This document shows positions 51,823 to 60,414 of a stretch of 64,000 bases of DNA, one piece after another (position 1 is the stretch's first letter; the number at the start of each line of letters is the position of its first letter). Position numbers and translations under genes: made by a program. The stretch is from Streptomyces bicolor (lineage in GTDB: Bacteria; Actinomycetota; Actinomycetes; Streptomycetales; Streptomycetaceae). Below the pieces are notes generated by a model. It was not told the origin of the DNA. It did no database searches and saw only the letters and a program-made list of their open reading frames with translations. Where the stretch lies: assembly GCF_000719285.1 (NCBI RefSeq), contig NZ_JOFS01000030.1, positions 1-64,000 of the forward strand. Direction: 5' to 3'.

Positions 51823-54800
51823 TCAGGTCACGGCGGGCGCGAGCACGACCAGCGCCGTCCCCGCCTCCACCTGATCTCCGGGTCTGGCCAGGACCTCCAC
51901 GACCACGCCGGCCATCGGCGCGTCCACCCTGGACTCCATCTTCATGGCCTCCAGGGCGAGCAGCGGCTGTCCGGCCGTCACCTCGTCACCCGGCCGGACG
52001 TTCAGCTGCCACACGGACGCCGCGAACTCGGCCTCGACCAGCCGCCCGCCGGGCGGGACGGTCACCTCGACGGCGGGCGCGGCCGACGGAGCCTCCTGCT
52101 CCGCCCGCGCGAACTCGCCGGCCGCCTCCCACGCGTCCCGCTCCGCCGCGAAGGCGGCCCGCTGCCGGGCCCTGAACTCCGCGATCGACTCGGCGTTCTC
52201 CTCGAGGAAGGCCCGGTACCCGGCGAGCGAGAAGGTGCCCTCCTCGATGCGCGGCACGAACCGCCCGGACGTGATGTCAGCCCGCAGCTCCAGCAGCTCC
52301 TCGGCATCCACGGGGTACCACCGGATCCGGTCGAAGAACCGCAGCAGCCAGGGCGACCCCGGCTCGAACGCCCCCCGCTGCTGCCACCCGGACCACACCT
52401 GGGTCGTACGCCCCACGAACTGGTAACCGCCGGGTCCCTCCATGCCGTAGACGCACAGATAGGCCCCGCCGATGCCGACCGAGTTCTCCGCCGTCCAGGT
52501 GCGCGCCGGGTTGTACTTGGTGGTCACCAGACGGTGCCGCGGATCCAGCGGGGTCGCCACCGGCGCGCCCAGATACACATCGCCCAGGCCCAGGACCAGG
52601 TATTCCGCGTCGAAGACCGTGCGGTACACGTCCTCGACCGACTCCAGGCCGTTGACGCGCCGGATGAACTCGATGTTCCACGGGCACCACGGGGCGTCGT
52701 CGCGCACGCCCGCCATGTAGCGGGCGATGGCCTCGCGGGTGGCCGGGTCGTCCCAGGAGAGGGGGAGGTGGACGGTGCGGGACGGGACGACGAGCTCGTC
52801 GGTGGGCGGCAGGGACGCGACCAACCCCCTTACCTCGGCGAGGAGTTCCTGCTGCGGCAGCCGGTTCGGGTCCGTCTGGATCTGGAGGGAACGGATGCCC
52901 GGGGTCAGGTCGGTGATCCCGTCCCGGGCCGCCTCGGCGACCGCCTCCATCAGCGCGTGAACCCGCATCCGCAGGGCCAGGTCCAGCTGCATCGGCCCGA
53001 ACTCGACCAGCAGGTTGTCGTCACCACTGCGCCGGTACGTCACATCGCCGTCCCGCGCCAGCACACCGCCGTCGACGATCACGGGACGTTTCCGGCCCGT
53101 CACGTCCACCGGCGCGAACCGCACCGTGTCCCCCGGCCGCAACTGCCCCAGCTTCCAGCGCTCCCCGCTGATCACCGTCGCCGGGCACACGAACCCGCCC
53201 AGCGACGGGCCGTCCGGGCCGAGCAGCACCGGCATGTCGCCCGTGTAGTCGACGGCGCCGACGGAGTACGGCGTGTCGTGGATGTTGGACGGGTGCAGGC
53301 CCGCCTCACCGCCGTCGGAGCGCGCCCAGCGCGGCCGGGGACCGACGAGCCGTATGCCGGTCCGTGCCGAGTTGAAGTGGACCTTCCAGTCGGCGGCGTA
53401 GAACTCGCGGATGTCGTCCTCGGTGAAGAACTCCGGTGCGGCGTGCGGTCCTTCGACGGCCGCGATGTGCCATACGGCACCGAAGTCCGGCCGGTCCGTC
53501 AACGGCACGGGCGATCCCTGGACGACGGTCCCGCCGTGCAGCACGTCGCCGCCGCGCAGTGCCCGCCCGCCGTGCCCGCCGAACCGGCCGAGCGTGAAGG
53601 TGCCCGCGCTGCCCAGGAAGGCGGGGACGTCGAGGCCGCCCGCGACGAGGACGTAGGTCCGCAGACCGTGCTCGGCCGGGGTGCCGACCTCCAGTACGGC
53701 GCCCGCCGGAACCGTCACCGGCTCCCACTGCGCCACGGCGGTGCCGTCGACGGTCACCGGGGCCGGGGCGCCGGTCACGCACACGGTGGTGGGGTGGGTG
53801 AATCTCAACGCCGGGCCCTGGAGCGTGCATTCGAGGCCGGGAGCGCCCTCGTGGTTGCCCAGCGCCCGGTTGCCGAGCCGGAAGGACAGGTCGTCCATCG
53901 GGCCGGACGGCGGTACGCCCACCTGCCAGTAGCCGGTGCGGCCCGGCCAGTCCTGCACGGTCGTGAGGGTGCCGCCGGAGACGACCTCGATGCGGGGCGT
54001 CGGGTCGGTGACGGACGCGAGGGTCGCCGTCGAGTGGGTGGCCTCGCGGAAGTCCCGGCGCGCGAGAGCCGCCCGCACCAGGCCGAGGTTCGTCTCGATG
54101 CCGTCGACTCGGGTGCGGGCCAGCGCCTCGTCCAGCCGTTCCAGCGCGTGGGCGCGGTCGGGGCCGTACGCGATGATCTTCGCGAGGAGGGGGTCGTACG
54201 ACGTCGTCACCTCGGTGCCCGTCTCGACCCAGCCGTCGACCCGCACCCCGCTCGGGAACTCGACCCGCGTCAACAGACCCGCGCCGGGCCGGTGTCCACG
54301 CGACGGGTCCTCGGCGTAGAGGCGGGCCTCGACGGCGTGGCCGCGCGGTACGCCCGGGTCGCGGACGACGTCGCGCTCGCCGCGTGCCAGGCGCAGCATC
54401 CAGGTGACCAGGTCGACGCCGTAGATCTCCTCGGTGACCGGGTGTTCGACCTGGAGGCGGGTGTTGACCTCGAGGAAGTACGCCTCCTCGCGGTCGGCGT
54501 CGTAGACGAACTCGACCGTTCCGGCGGAGCGGTAGCCGACGGACGCGCACAGGTCGCGTGCCCAGGCGGACAGCTGATCAAGTATCCGGGACGGGATCCC
54601 AGGTGCCGGGGCCTCCTCCACCACCTTCTGATTGCGCCGTTGGAGAGTGCAGTCCCGGTCGCCGAAGGTGACCACCCTGCCGTCGCCGTCGCCGAAGACC
54701 TGCACCTCGACATGGCGGGCGTGCTCGACGAGCCGCTCCAGGAAGACGCCGGCGGTGGCGAACGAGGCGGCGGCGACACGTTGCACCCGCTCCCAGGCCT

Positions 54801-55335
54801 CGGTCAGTTCATCGGCGGATCGACATGCCGACATGCCGATACCGCCCCCGCCCCCGGTCGCCTTGAGCATGACGGGATAGCCGATGACCTGGGCCTCTTC
54901 GAGTGCCGCGGCGAGCGATCCCAGCAGCCCGGTCCCCGGCGCCGACGGCACGCCCGCCGCCTGAGCCGCCGCTCGCGCCGTGTGCTTGGCGCCGAACAGC
55001 TCCAGTTGCTCGGGCGTCGGCCCGACGAAGACGATCCCGGCGTCCTCGCAGCGCCGCGCGAATCCCGCGTCCTCGGACAGGAAGCCGTAGCCGGGGTGGA
55101 TCGCCCCGGCCCCGCTGTCCTTCGCCGCCTTCAGCACCAGGTCGGCGTCGAGATACGACTCCTTCGCGGGCGCCGGGCCGAGCCGTACGGCCTTGTCGGC
55201 GAGCCGGACATGGGGCGCCGAGCGGTCCGGGTCGGAGAACACCGCGACCGTACGCAGGCCCAGTTCGCGGGCCGTGCGGATGATACGGACGGCTATCTCG
55301 CCGCGGTTGGCGACGAGCAGCGTGTCGAAGCTCAT
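51823..55335 (-). CDS. biotin-dependent urea/guanidine carboxylase
   Basis: A 1170-residue multidomain enzyme: biotin carboxylase (1-450, LLVANRGEIAVRIIRTARE and ATP-grasp GGGGGIGM), carboxyltransferase with KipA/KipI-like halves (about 470-1040), and a C-terminal biotinyl domain with Lys1132 in EAMKMES. It uses ATP and bicarbonate. Annotated as urea carboxylase by convention. The two DUF1989 genes directly upstream point to guanidine carboxylase, producing carboxyguanidine; this follows the published reassignment of such clusters (carboxyguanidine deiminases CgdA/CgdB). The ATGA overlap with the upstream gene shows coupling. Urea specificity cannot be excluded without active-site comparison. 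Confidence 0.9.
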   Translation of the reverse strand: MSFDTLLVANRGEIAVRIIRTARELGLRTVAVFSDPDRSAPHVRLADKAVRLGPAPAKESYLDADLVLKAAKDSGAGAIHPGYGFLSEDAGFARRCEDAGIVFVGPTPEQLELFGAKHTARAAAQAAGVPSAPGTGLLGSLAAALEEAQVIGYPVMLKATGGGGGIGMSACRSADELTEAWERVQRVAAASFATAGVFLERLVEHARHVEVQVFGDGDGRVVTFGDRDCTLQRRNQKVVEEAPAPGIPSRILDQLSAWARDLCASVGYRSAGTVEFVYDADREEAYFLEVNTRLQVEHPVTEEIYGVDLVTWMLRLARGERDVVRDPGVPRGHAVEARLYAEDPSRGHRPGAGLLTRVEFPSGVRVDGWVETGTEVTTSYDPLLAKIIAYGPDRAHALERLDEALARTRVDGIETNLGLVRAALARRDFREATHSTATLASVTDPTPRIEVVSGGTLTTVQDWPGRTGYWQVGVPPSGPMDDLSFRLGNRALGNHEGAPGLECTLQGPALRFTHPTTVCVTGAPAPVTVDGTAVAQWEPVTVPAGAVLEVGTPAEHGLRTYVLVAGGLDVPAFLGSAGTFTLGRFGGHGGRALRGGDVLHGGTVVQGSPVPLTDRPDFGAVWHIAAVEGPHAAPEFFTEDDIREFYAADWKVHFNSARTGIRLVGPRPRWARSDGGEAGLHPSNIHDTPYSVGAVDYTGDMPVLLGPDGPSLGGFVCPATVISGERWKLGQLRPGDTVRFAPVDVTGRKRPVIVDGGVLARDGDVTYRRSGDDNLLVEFGPMQLDLALRMRVHALMEAVAEAARDGITDLTPGIRSLQIQTDPNRLPQQELLAEVRGLVASLPPTDELVVPSRTVHLPLSWDDPATREAIARYMAGVRDDAPWCPWNIEFIRRVNGLESVEDVYRTVFDAEYLVLGLGDVYLGAPVATPLDPRHRLVTTKYNPARTWTAENSVGIGGAYLCVYGMEGPGGYQFVGRTTQVWSGWQQRGAFEPGSPWLLRFFDRIRWYPVDAEELLELRADITSGRFVPRIEEGTFSLAGYRAFLEENAESIAEFRARQRAAFAAERDAWEAAGEFARAEQEAPSAAPAVEVTVPPGGRLVEAEFAASVWQLNVRPGDEVTAGQPLLALEAMKMESRVDAPMAGVVVEVLARPGDQVEAGTALVVLAPAVT

Positions 55336-55928
55336 CCGGCGACCCCGATCGTCAGCTCCACCGCCGTCGGCTCGAAGCCGTTGCAGGGGTTGTTGATCTG
55401 GGGGCAGTTGGAGACGAGCACCAGGACGTCGCGTTCGGCGCGCAGGGTCAGCTTCAGGCCCGGGGCCGAGATGCCGTCCACGATGCCGAGGGTGCCGTCC
55501 TTCTCGACCGGCACGTTCATGTACCAGTTGATGTTGGAGACCAGGTCGCGCTTGCCGAGGCCGTGCTTGGCGCCCTCGGCGAGGAAGTTGTCCACGCAGG
55601 CGTGCTGCGACCAGGTGTGGTGGCCGTAGCGGAGGGTGTTGGACTCCTTGGAACAGGCGCCGCCGACCGTGTCGTGACGGCCCACCTCGTCGTCGACGAC
55701 TGTCATCAGCGGCGTGTACTCGTTCGACATCAGCACGCTGCCCGTGGTCAGGAAGATGGTGCCCTGCGCGTGGATGGTGTCGGGCGCGCTGTAGCGGACC
55801 GACGTGTCATGGGCGTCGTACACGAGGAAGTCGACGGCCTGGTTGCCGTGCAGGTCGGTGATGGTGAGCGTCTCGCCCTCGCGGGCGACGGACGACCAGG
55901 CGGCCCTGGCCGGCACCACAGTCTTCAT
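55332..55928 (-). CDS. DUF1989 urea-carboxylase-associated protein 2, carboxyguanidine deiminase subunit
   Basis: A 198-residue DUF1989 protein (TITDLHGNQAVDFLVYDAHD at residues 20-39; a metal-site-like GHHTWSQHACVDNF). Proteins of this family, in pairs, form the heteromeric carboxyguanidine deiminase that turns carboxyguanidine into allophanate and ammonia (established for homologues). ATG 55928 follows GAGGGGG. It overlaps both neighbours by ATGA (55925-55928 upstream, 55332-55335 downstream), so all four genes of the operon are translationally linked except atzF. Confidence 0.9.
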   Translation of the reverse strand: MKTVVPARAAWSSVAREGETLTITDLHGNQAVDFLVYDAHDTSVRYSAPDTIHAQGTIFLTTGSVLMSNEYTPLMTVVDDEVGRHDTVGGACSKESNTLRYGHHTWSQHACVDNFLAEGAKHGLGKRDLVSNINWYMNVPVEKDGTLGIVDGISAPGLKLTLRAERDVLVLVSNCPQINNPCNGFEPTAVELTIGVAG

Positions 55929-56749
55929 GCGATCCCCCTCGCGGCAAGGAATTCGGCGGTGTTGAGGAACGCGCGGCGGCCCTCGGGCGTGGCGTTCCAG
56001 AGCGGGTCGTCGGGGGCGGTCGGTGCCGCGCGCCAGGCGAGCACCTCCAGCGGGGTGCTGACGTACTCCGGGCGCGGGTCGGCCGGATGCGGCACGTTGG
56101 CGATCAGCACGGTCACGTCCTGCTCGGCGCGCAGGGTCACGCTGCCGCCGGGGCCGGCCGAGCCGGTGAAGTCGAGGGTGCCGTCCTCGCGTACCTCGAC
56201 ACCCTGGAAGAAGGACAGCGAAGGGGCCAGGTCCCGGGGCTCCAGGCCGTTCTTCGCGGCCGCCAGCTTGAACAGTTCGCGGCCGGCGGGGGAGGCCGAC
56301 TGAGGGGCGCCGTCGCCGTAGCGCTCCGTGTTGCGGACGAGGGTGGACGTGCCGCACAGGGCGTCGTGGTGTCCGGAGGTGTCGGCGACGACGCTCGCGA
56401 GCACGCGGCCCTGGTCGGACAGCAGCAGGCGGCCCTCGCCGAGGTAGGCGTTCCACTGCACCTTCACCGTGTCGGCGACGTTCAGCCGCTCCCAGGGGCG
56501 GTCGGCGACGTACAGCAGCAGGTGCGCGCAGGCGTCGCCACGCAGGTCGGTCAGCCGCAGCTCCGTGCCGCGCGCCAGCACCCTGTGCGTGTAGTTGCCG
56601 CCCGCCACCGTCTCGGCCCACACCAGATGCCCCGCCGCACAGGGCGGCGCCGGCCACTCCCGCGCCGGCACGACGGGCATCGCCTCGGCCCGGGTGCCCT
56701 CCTGGGCGCGGGCGTGGTCACGGGCTCCGTAAGTGGTCTCTGTCGCCAT
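55925..56749 (-). CDS. DUF1989 urea-amidolyase-associated protein 1, carboxyguanidine deiminase subunit
   Basis: A 274-residue DUF1989 protein, larger than its partner because of an N-terminal extension (1-35) and a C-terminal tail. Shared landmarks are LTDLRGDACAHLLLYVAD and DTSGHHDALCGTST. As first gene of the operon it probably gives the second deiminase subunit. Together the pair supplies allophanate to AtzF. A perfect palindrome 41 bp upstream is the likely regulator site. Start ATG 56749 chosen by family N-terminal alignment from memory. Confidence 0.9.
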   Translation of the reverse strand: MATETTYGARDHARAQEGTRAEAMPVVPAREWPAPPCAAGHLVWAETVAGGNYTHRVLARGTELRLTDLRGDACAHLLLYVADRPWERLNVADTVKVQWNAYLGEGRLLLSDQGRVLASVVADTSGHHDALCGTSTLVRNTERYGDGAPQSASPAGRELFKLAAAKNGLEPRDLAPSLSFFQGVEVREDGTLDFTGSAGPGGSVTLRAEQDVTVLIANVPHPADPRPEYVSTPLEVLAWRAAPTAPDDPLWNATPEGRRAFLNTAEFLAARGIA

Positions 56750-56789
56750 ACGCGGGACCTCCGGCTCGGGATGTAAGCCTGCGGGCTCT

Positions 56790-56809
56790 TTTCTGTCGCC
56801 CGACAGAAA
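56790..56809. promoter_or_regulatory. perfect palindrome before the guanidine operon, probable TetR operator
   Basis: TTTCTGTC-GCCC-GACAGAAA is an 8+4+8 perfect inverted repeat 41 bp upstream of the first operon gene and about 620 bp from a divergent TetR-family gene. Size and symmetry fit a TetR dimer site. No guanidine-I riboswitch core was seen here, so protein-based control is favoured. Confidence 0.68.
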
Positions 56810-56869
56810 TTAGGGACGGGGTGGGTCGGGGCGATTGCGCGGGTGTTGCCGGGTAGTTACCGAGGACTC

Positions 56870-56922
56870 GTGGGCGTGGGCGTGGGCGTGAGCGTGAGCG
56901 TGGTGGTCGGTGTGGGTGTGGG
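56870..56922. repeat. GTGGGC hexamer tract
   Basis: Short tandem copies of GTGGGC with GTGAGC and GTGTGG variants. They lie directly before the 33-bp repeats in the 682-bp gap between the guanidine operon and the TetR gene. No convincing gene was found in this gap (56750-57431). Confidence 0.6.
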
Positions 56923-57087
56923 CGGGCCGCCGCGTTTCGCGGGCCTGGACTCTGACGGACTGACCCGTTTCGTGGGTCTGGGCTTGGGCGGGCCGCCCTG
57001 TTCCGTGGGTCTGGACTCCGGCGGGCCGCCCTGTTCCGTCGGCCTGGACTCGGCGGGGCGCGCCGCTCCCCGCAGCCTGAAATCCCG
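56923..57087. repeat. 33-bp tandem repeats, five imperfect copies
   Basis: Units start at 56923, 56956, 56989, 57022 and 57055. Units 3 and 4 are nearly identical (CGGGCCGCCCTGTTCCGT), and the fifth is degenerate. The period is a multiple of three, so all overlapping frames stay open; the apparent Thr/His/Pro-rich peptides there are not supported as genes. Confidence 0.72.
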
Positions 57088-57431
57088 TGGCCATGCCGCT
57101 CCGCAGGCCTCGCGCACCACATCAAGGACCCCACCCCACCGGCGCCCGCTCCCGGCCGACGCCCGCCACGTTCCCGCAAGTCGCAGCCCCTCGCAAGGCG
57201 TCCGGAGCCGCCGCCGGGGCCGGCTGCCAACGGGGCGTCCGTCGCGCCCACCCGCGACGCCCCAGCGGCGCGACGGTGCCCGGCAGGGTGATCAGCGGCC
57301 TCCGTGCCCGCCGGGTAGGCCCTCCCGCGCCCACCTGTGCCGCCCCGCGGCGCACCCCCCGGGAGGCTGACCAGCAGCTTCCGCGCCCGCGTCGAAATCG
57401 TCGTACGTCCCGATGTGCGAGGATCGAACCC

Positions 57432-58067
57432 ATGGGTACGTCAGGTGGGCCGGGAAGCCGCCGGGTCGGTCGGCCGCGGGTCGCTCAGCGGGCGGACAGC
57501 GGGCTGGAACCGCGTGCCGAACTCCTCGCTGCCGCCGCCGAGTTGTTCACCACCCGGGGTTACGCCGCGACCACCACCCGTGCCGTCGCCGAGCGCGCGG
57601 GCATGCGGCAGGCGTCGATGTACCACTACGTCTCCGGCAAGGAGGAACTCCTCGCCGACCTCCTGGAGTCCACGGTCACGCCCTCCCTCACGTACGCCCG
57701 TCAGCTCCTCGCCGACGACGCCACCCCGGCCGAGGACCGGCTGTGGGAACTGTGCCGCGCGGACGTGGAGCTGCTGTGCGGCGGCCCGCACAACCTCGGC
57801 GGGCTGTACCTGCTGCCCGAGGTGCGCGCCGAGCGCTTCGCCGGCTTCCATGCCGTGCGCGCCGAACTCAAGGATTCGTACCGCCAGTTGCTCGCCGCCA
57901 CGGCTGCGGGCGGCGCGCTGTCCAAGGGTGAGCTGGACCTGCGTACGGATCTGGTCTTCGGTCTGATCGAGGGCGTCATCCTCGTCCACCGCTCCGACCC
58001 GGAGCGCCCGGTGTCGGTGTTCGCCGAGGCCACGGCGGACGCGGCGCTGCGCATCGCGGGGATCTGA
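57432..58067 (+). CDS. TetR-family transcriptional regulator
   Basis: A 211-residue TetR-type repressor. The helix-turn-helix is at residues 25-70 (ELFTTRGYAATTTRAVAERAGMRQASMYHYVSGKEELL), followed by an all-helical ligand domain. ATG 57432 gives the standard 20-residue polar lead before the first helix. It is divergent from the guanidine/urea-type operon and probably binds the palindrome at 56790-56809. A gene of this type next to DUF1989-carboxylase operons is seen in other actinobacteria. Ligand would be guanidine, a pathway intermediate, or unrelated. Confidence 0.88.
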   Translation: MGTSGGPGSRRVGRPRVAQRADSGLEPRAELLAAAAELFTTRGYAATTTRAVAERAGMRQASMYHYVSGKEELLADLLESTVTPSLTYARQLLADDATPAEDRLWELCRADVELLCGGPHNLGGLYLLPEVRAERFAGFHAVRAELKDSYRQLLAATAAGGALSKGELDLRTDLVFGLIEGVILVHRSDPERPVSVFAEATADAALRIAGI

Positions 58068-58144
58068 ACCTCCGGCCGAACCAGGTCCGAATCCTCGCCG
58101 GACCCCGCCACAAGCTCACCCTTCACCCGTCACGGTGAGTATTT

Positions 58145-58181
58145 TTCGTACACCCTTACGCCGTGACAGGCCGTGTACGAA
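58145..58181. promoter_or_regulatory. long inverted repeat before the conservon
   Basis: TTCGTACAC (58145-58153) and GTGTACGAA (58173-58181) are a perfect 9-bp inverted repeat with a 19-bp spacer, in the 347-bp gap before rarA. An operator or a weak stem is possible. Confidence 0.45.
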
Positions 58182-58185
58182 TGTA

Positions 58186-58214
58186 AGCCGAGCGTATAAA
58201 TGGAGCCGAGCGTA
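58186..58214. promoter_or_regulatory. direct repeat AGCCGAGCGTA before the conservon
   Basis: AGCCGAGCGTA occurs at 58186-58196 and 58204-58214, spaced 18 bp start to start, close to two helical turns. It flanks an AT-rich TATAAAT stretch (58195-58201) that could be a promoter. No gene is seen elsewhere in 58068-58414. Confidence 0.45.
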
Positions 58215-58414
58215 CTCCTCTCGCGCACCCCATTTCAGGTGCTTGCTGAATATGACACGGCGATGATCCGGTCGGACTAAGCTCGCCCGCAGCGCACCGA
58301 GTTGAGGCGTATTCGTGCGCTTGTTCCCAAACGTGCAGAAAATTCCGACATACCCATGACGTACCCCGCTGCAAGCTCCCCCTACACCCACCCGATTCGT
58401 TTCAGAGGGCCCAC

Positions 58415-60010
58415 ATGGTGAGCGTTCAATCCCCGCCCCGTCGCCGTGAACTCCCGTACGTGCGCGTCCTGTTGCTGCCCGCCATAGTCATGGCCGCGGC
58501 AACCGGAGCCGCCGTCGCCGTGGTGGCGGAACCGGCCCGGACGGCCGTCGGCGTGTGCGGTGCCGTGGCCCTGTTGCTGGTGCTGGCATCCGCGGCCGAG
58601 GTGCTGCGCAGCGGCCGTGCCCTGCGGGACGAGCGGGCCGAGCACGCCCGTCACACCGCGTATCTGGAACGGCGTGTCGCCGCCCACGACGAGGAGATGG
58701 TCCGCCTCGCCACGGAGATCACGCCCGCCGCGATCTATCGGCTGCGCTGTGGCAATTCACCCTATGAGGTGATTCGCGACCTCGCCGAGATCGACCCGTC
58801 CTACGCCCAACTCCCCTCGGCGCAGATCGCGTTGGTGAAGTCGATGCTCGACATCGTCGACTACGAGGAATCGCTGCGCGACTCCGCCCAGCGCTCCTTC
58901 GTCAACATCGCCCGCCGCGTCCAGGCGATCGTCCACCAACAGGCCGTGGAACTGCGGGAGATGGAGGAGGACCACGGCCGCAACCCCGAGGTCTTCGACG
59001 ACCTGCTGCGCATCGACCACGGCACCATGCTGATCGGCCGCCTCGCCGACTCCATCTCCGTGCTCGGCGGTGGCCGCCCGGGCCGTCAGTGGCCCAACCC
59101 CGTCCAGCTGTACAGCGTGCTGCGTGGCGCCATGTCCCGCATCCTGGAGTACCGCCGCATCAAGCTGGACTCCATCGCCCAGGTCAACATCCGCGGCATC
59201 TCCGTGGAGCCGGTCATCCACGCCGCGGCCGAACTCCTCGACAACGCCACGCGCTACTCGCCGCCGCAGACCGAGGTGCACGTCACCGCAACCGAGGTGC
59301 AGACGGGCATCGCGATCGAGATCGAGGACGCGGGCGTCAGCCTCAGCGAGGAGGCCCGGGCCCGGGTGGAGGGCATGCTGGAGCGCGCCAAGATGGGCGG
59401 AGACCTCCAGGAACTCGGCGAGTCCCCGCGACTCGGCCTCGCCGTCGTGGGCCGCCTGTGCACGGCGTTCAACATGCAGGTCTCCCTGCGCACCTCCGCG
59501 TACGGCGGCGTCCGTGCCGTCCTCGTGATCCCGCGCGAGATGCTGACCACCGACGCCGCGCCCGGATACGCGCACGGCATCGGTGCCGTGTCGGCGCCCA
59601 AGCTCGGACCCGGTGCGCTCGAAGGTCCCAAGCGCACCCCCAAGAAGCGGCGCCCCACCAGCCCGAAGATCCCCGCCACGGTCTCCATGGAGGACGACGT
59701 CCCCGTGGTCACCGAGTGGACCGCGGGCGGCCTGCCGCAGCGCCGCAGCCGGGTCAAGACCCCGCTCAGCAAGCGGCTCGCCGAGCAGGCGGCCATCGAA
59801 CGGGCCGAACGGGAGGGCAGGCCGACCATCTGGTCGACGCCGAAGCCCGAACCCGAGCCCGTGCCCGAGCCGGAGAAGGACGAACCCGCTCCCGGTGCCT
59901 GGGTCGAGGCGTTCTGGAACGGACTCAAGGACAAGCCCGACCCCTACACACTCCAGCCGCGAACCCAACCGGCCCGCCGCGAGGCCGACGACGAGGGGGA
60001 CCACAAGTGA
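58415..60010 (+). CDS. rarA: conservon sensor-kinase-like protein RarA (CvnA)
   Basis: A 531-residue membrane protein of the conservon sensor type. Two N-terminal hydrophobic helices (about 13-63) anchor it. A helical linker leads to a histidine-kinase-like ATPase domain with the N-box ELLDNATRYSPP near 275 and a G-box region after 320. The C-terminal 150 residues are charged and proline-rich. The phosphoacceptor His is not obvious. In S. coelicolor the rar (cvn9) operon forms a membrane heterocomplex resembling eukaryotic G-protein coupled signalling and affects aerial mycelium formation. It overlaps rarB by GTGA. Confidence 0.9.
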   Translation: MVSVQSPPRRRELPYVRVLLLPAIVMAAATGAAVAVVAEPARTAVGVCGAVALLLVLASAAEVLRSGRALRDERAEHARHTAYLERRVAAHDEEMVRLATEITPAAIYRLRCGNSPYEVIRDLAEIDPSYAQLPSAQIALVKSMLDIVDYEESLRDSAQRSFVNIARRVQAIVHQQAVELREMEEDHGRNPEVFDDLLRIDHGTMLIGRLADSISVLGGGRPGRQWPNPVQLYSVLRGAMSRILEYRRIKLDSIAQVNIRGISVEPVIHAAAELLDNATRYSPPQTEVHVTATEVQTGIAIEIEDAGVSLSEEARARVEGMLERAKMGGDLQELGESPRLGLAVVGRLCTAFNMQVSLRTSAYGGVRAVLVIPREMLTTDAAPGYAHGIGAVSAPKLGPGALEGPKRTPKKRRPTSPKIPATVSMEDDVPVVTEWTAGGLPQRRSRVKTPLSKRLAEQAAIERAEREGRPTIWSTPKPEPEPVPEPEKDEPAPGAWVEAFWNGLKDKPDPYTLQPRTQPARREADDEGDHK

Positions 60011-60414
60011 TCCAGCAGCGCGCCAACTTCGACTGGATGCTCAAGGAGCTCCACGACGGCGTACCGGGCATCGAGATGATCGTGGTGCTCTCCGCCGACG
60101 GCCTGCGCATCGCCCGCTACGGCGGCGACCCGGACACCGCCGACCGCGTCGCCGCGGCCTGCGCCGGCCTGCAGAGCCTGGCGAGCGCGGTCGCCACGGA
60201 GATCCCGAACAGCGACGGCAAGATGAAGATGGTCCTCATCGAGATCAACGGCGGCTACTTCTATCTCATGGCCGCCGGCGCCAACGCCTATCTCGCCGTG
60301 CTCTCCGACACGTTCGCCGAACCGGGCCTGATGAGCAACCGCATGTCCGACCTCGTCGGCCGCATCGGCGCCCATCTCACCAGTCCGTCGAGGCGCAACG
60401 GGCAGACCGTATGA
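60007..60414 (+). CDS. rarB: roadblock/LC7-domain protein RarB (CvnB)
   Basis: A 135-residue roadblock/LC7 protein (LDWML-type helix NFDWMLKELHDGVPGIEMIVVL followed by a beta sheet), which in conservons acts as regulator or scaffold for the GTPase. GTG 60007 overlaps the rarA stop as GTGA, and its own stop overlaps rarC as ATGA. Operon position and size match cvnB genes. Confidence 0.92.
   Translation: MIQQRANFDWMLKELHDGVPGIEMIVVLSADGLRIARYGGDPDTADRVAAACAGLQSLASAVATEIPNSDGKMKMVLIEINGGYFYLMAAGANAYLAVLSDTFAEPGLMSNRMSDLVGRIGAHLTSPSRRNGQTV

Noticed and set aside
56750..56870. Guanidine-I riboswitch before the DUF1989-carboxylase operon
   Set aside because: I searched both strands by eye for the conserved aptamer core elements and found none; only the palindrome is present.
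56923..57087. CRISPR-like array
   Set aside because: The 33-bp units are contiguous without spacers and diverge like a minisatellite.
56718..57251. His/Pro/Thr-rich peptides encoded across the repeats
   Set aside because: Composition follows the repeats, frames are open on both strands, and no ribosome site or conserved domain supports them.
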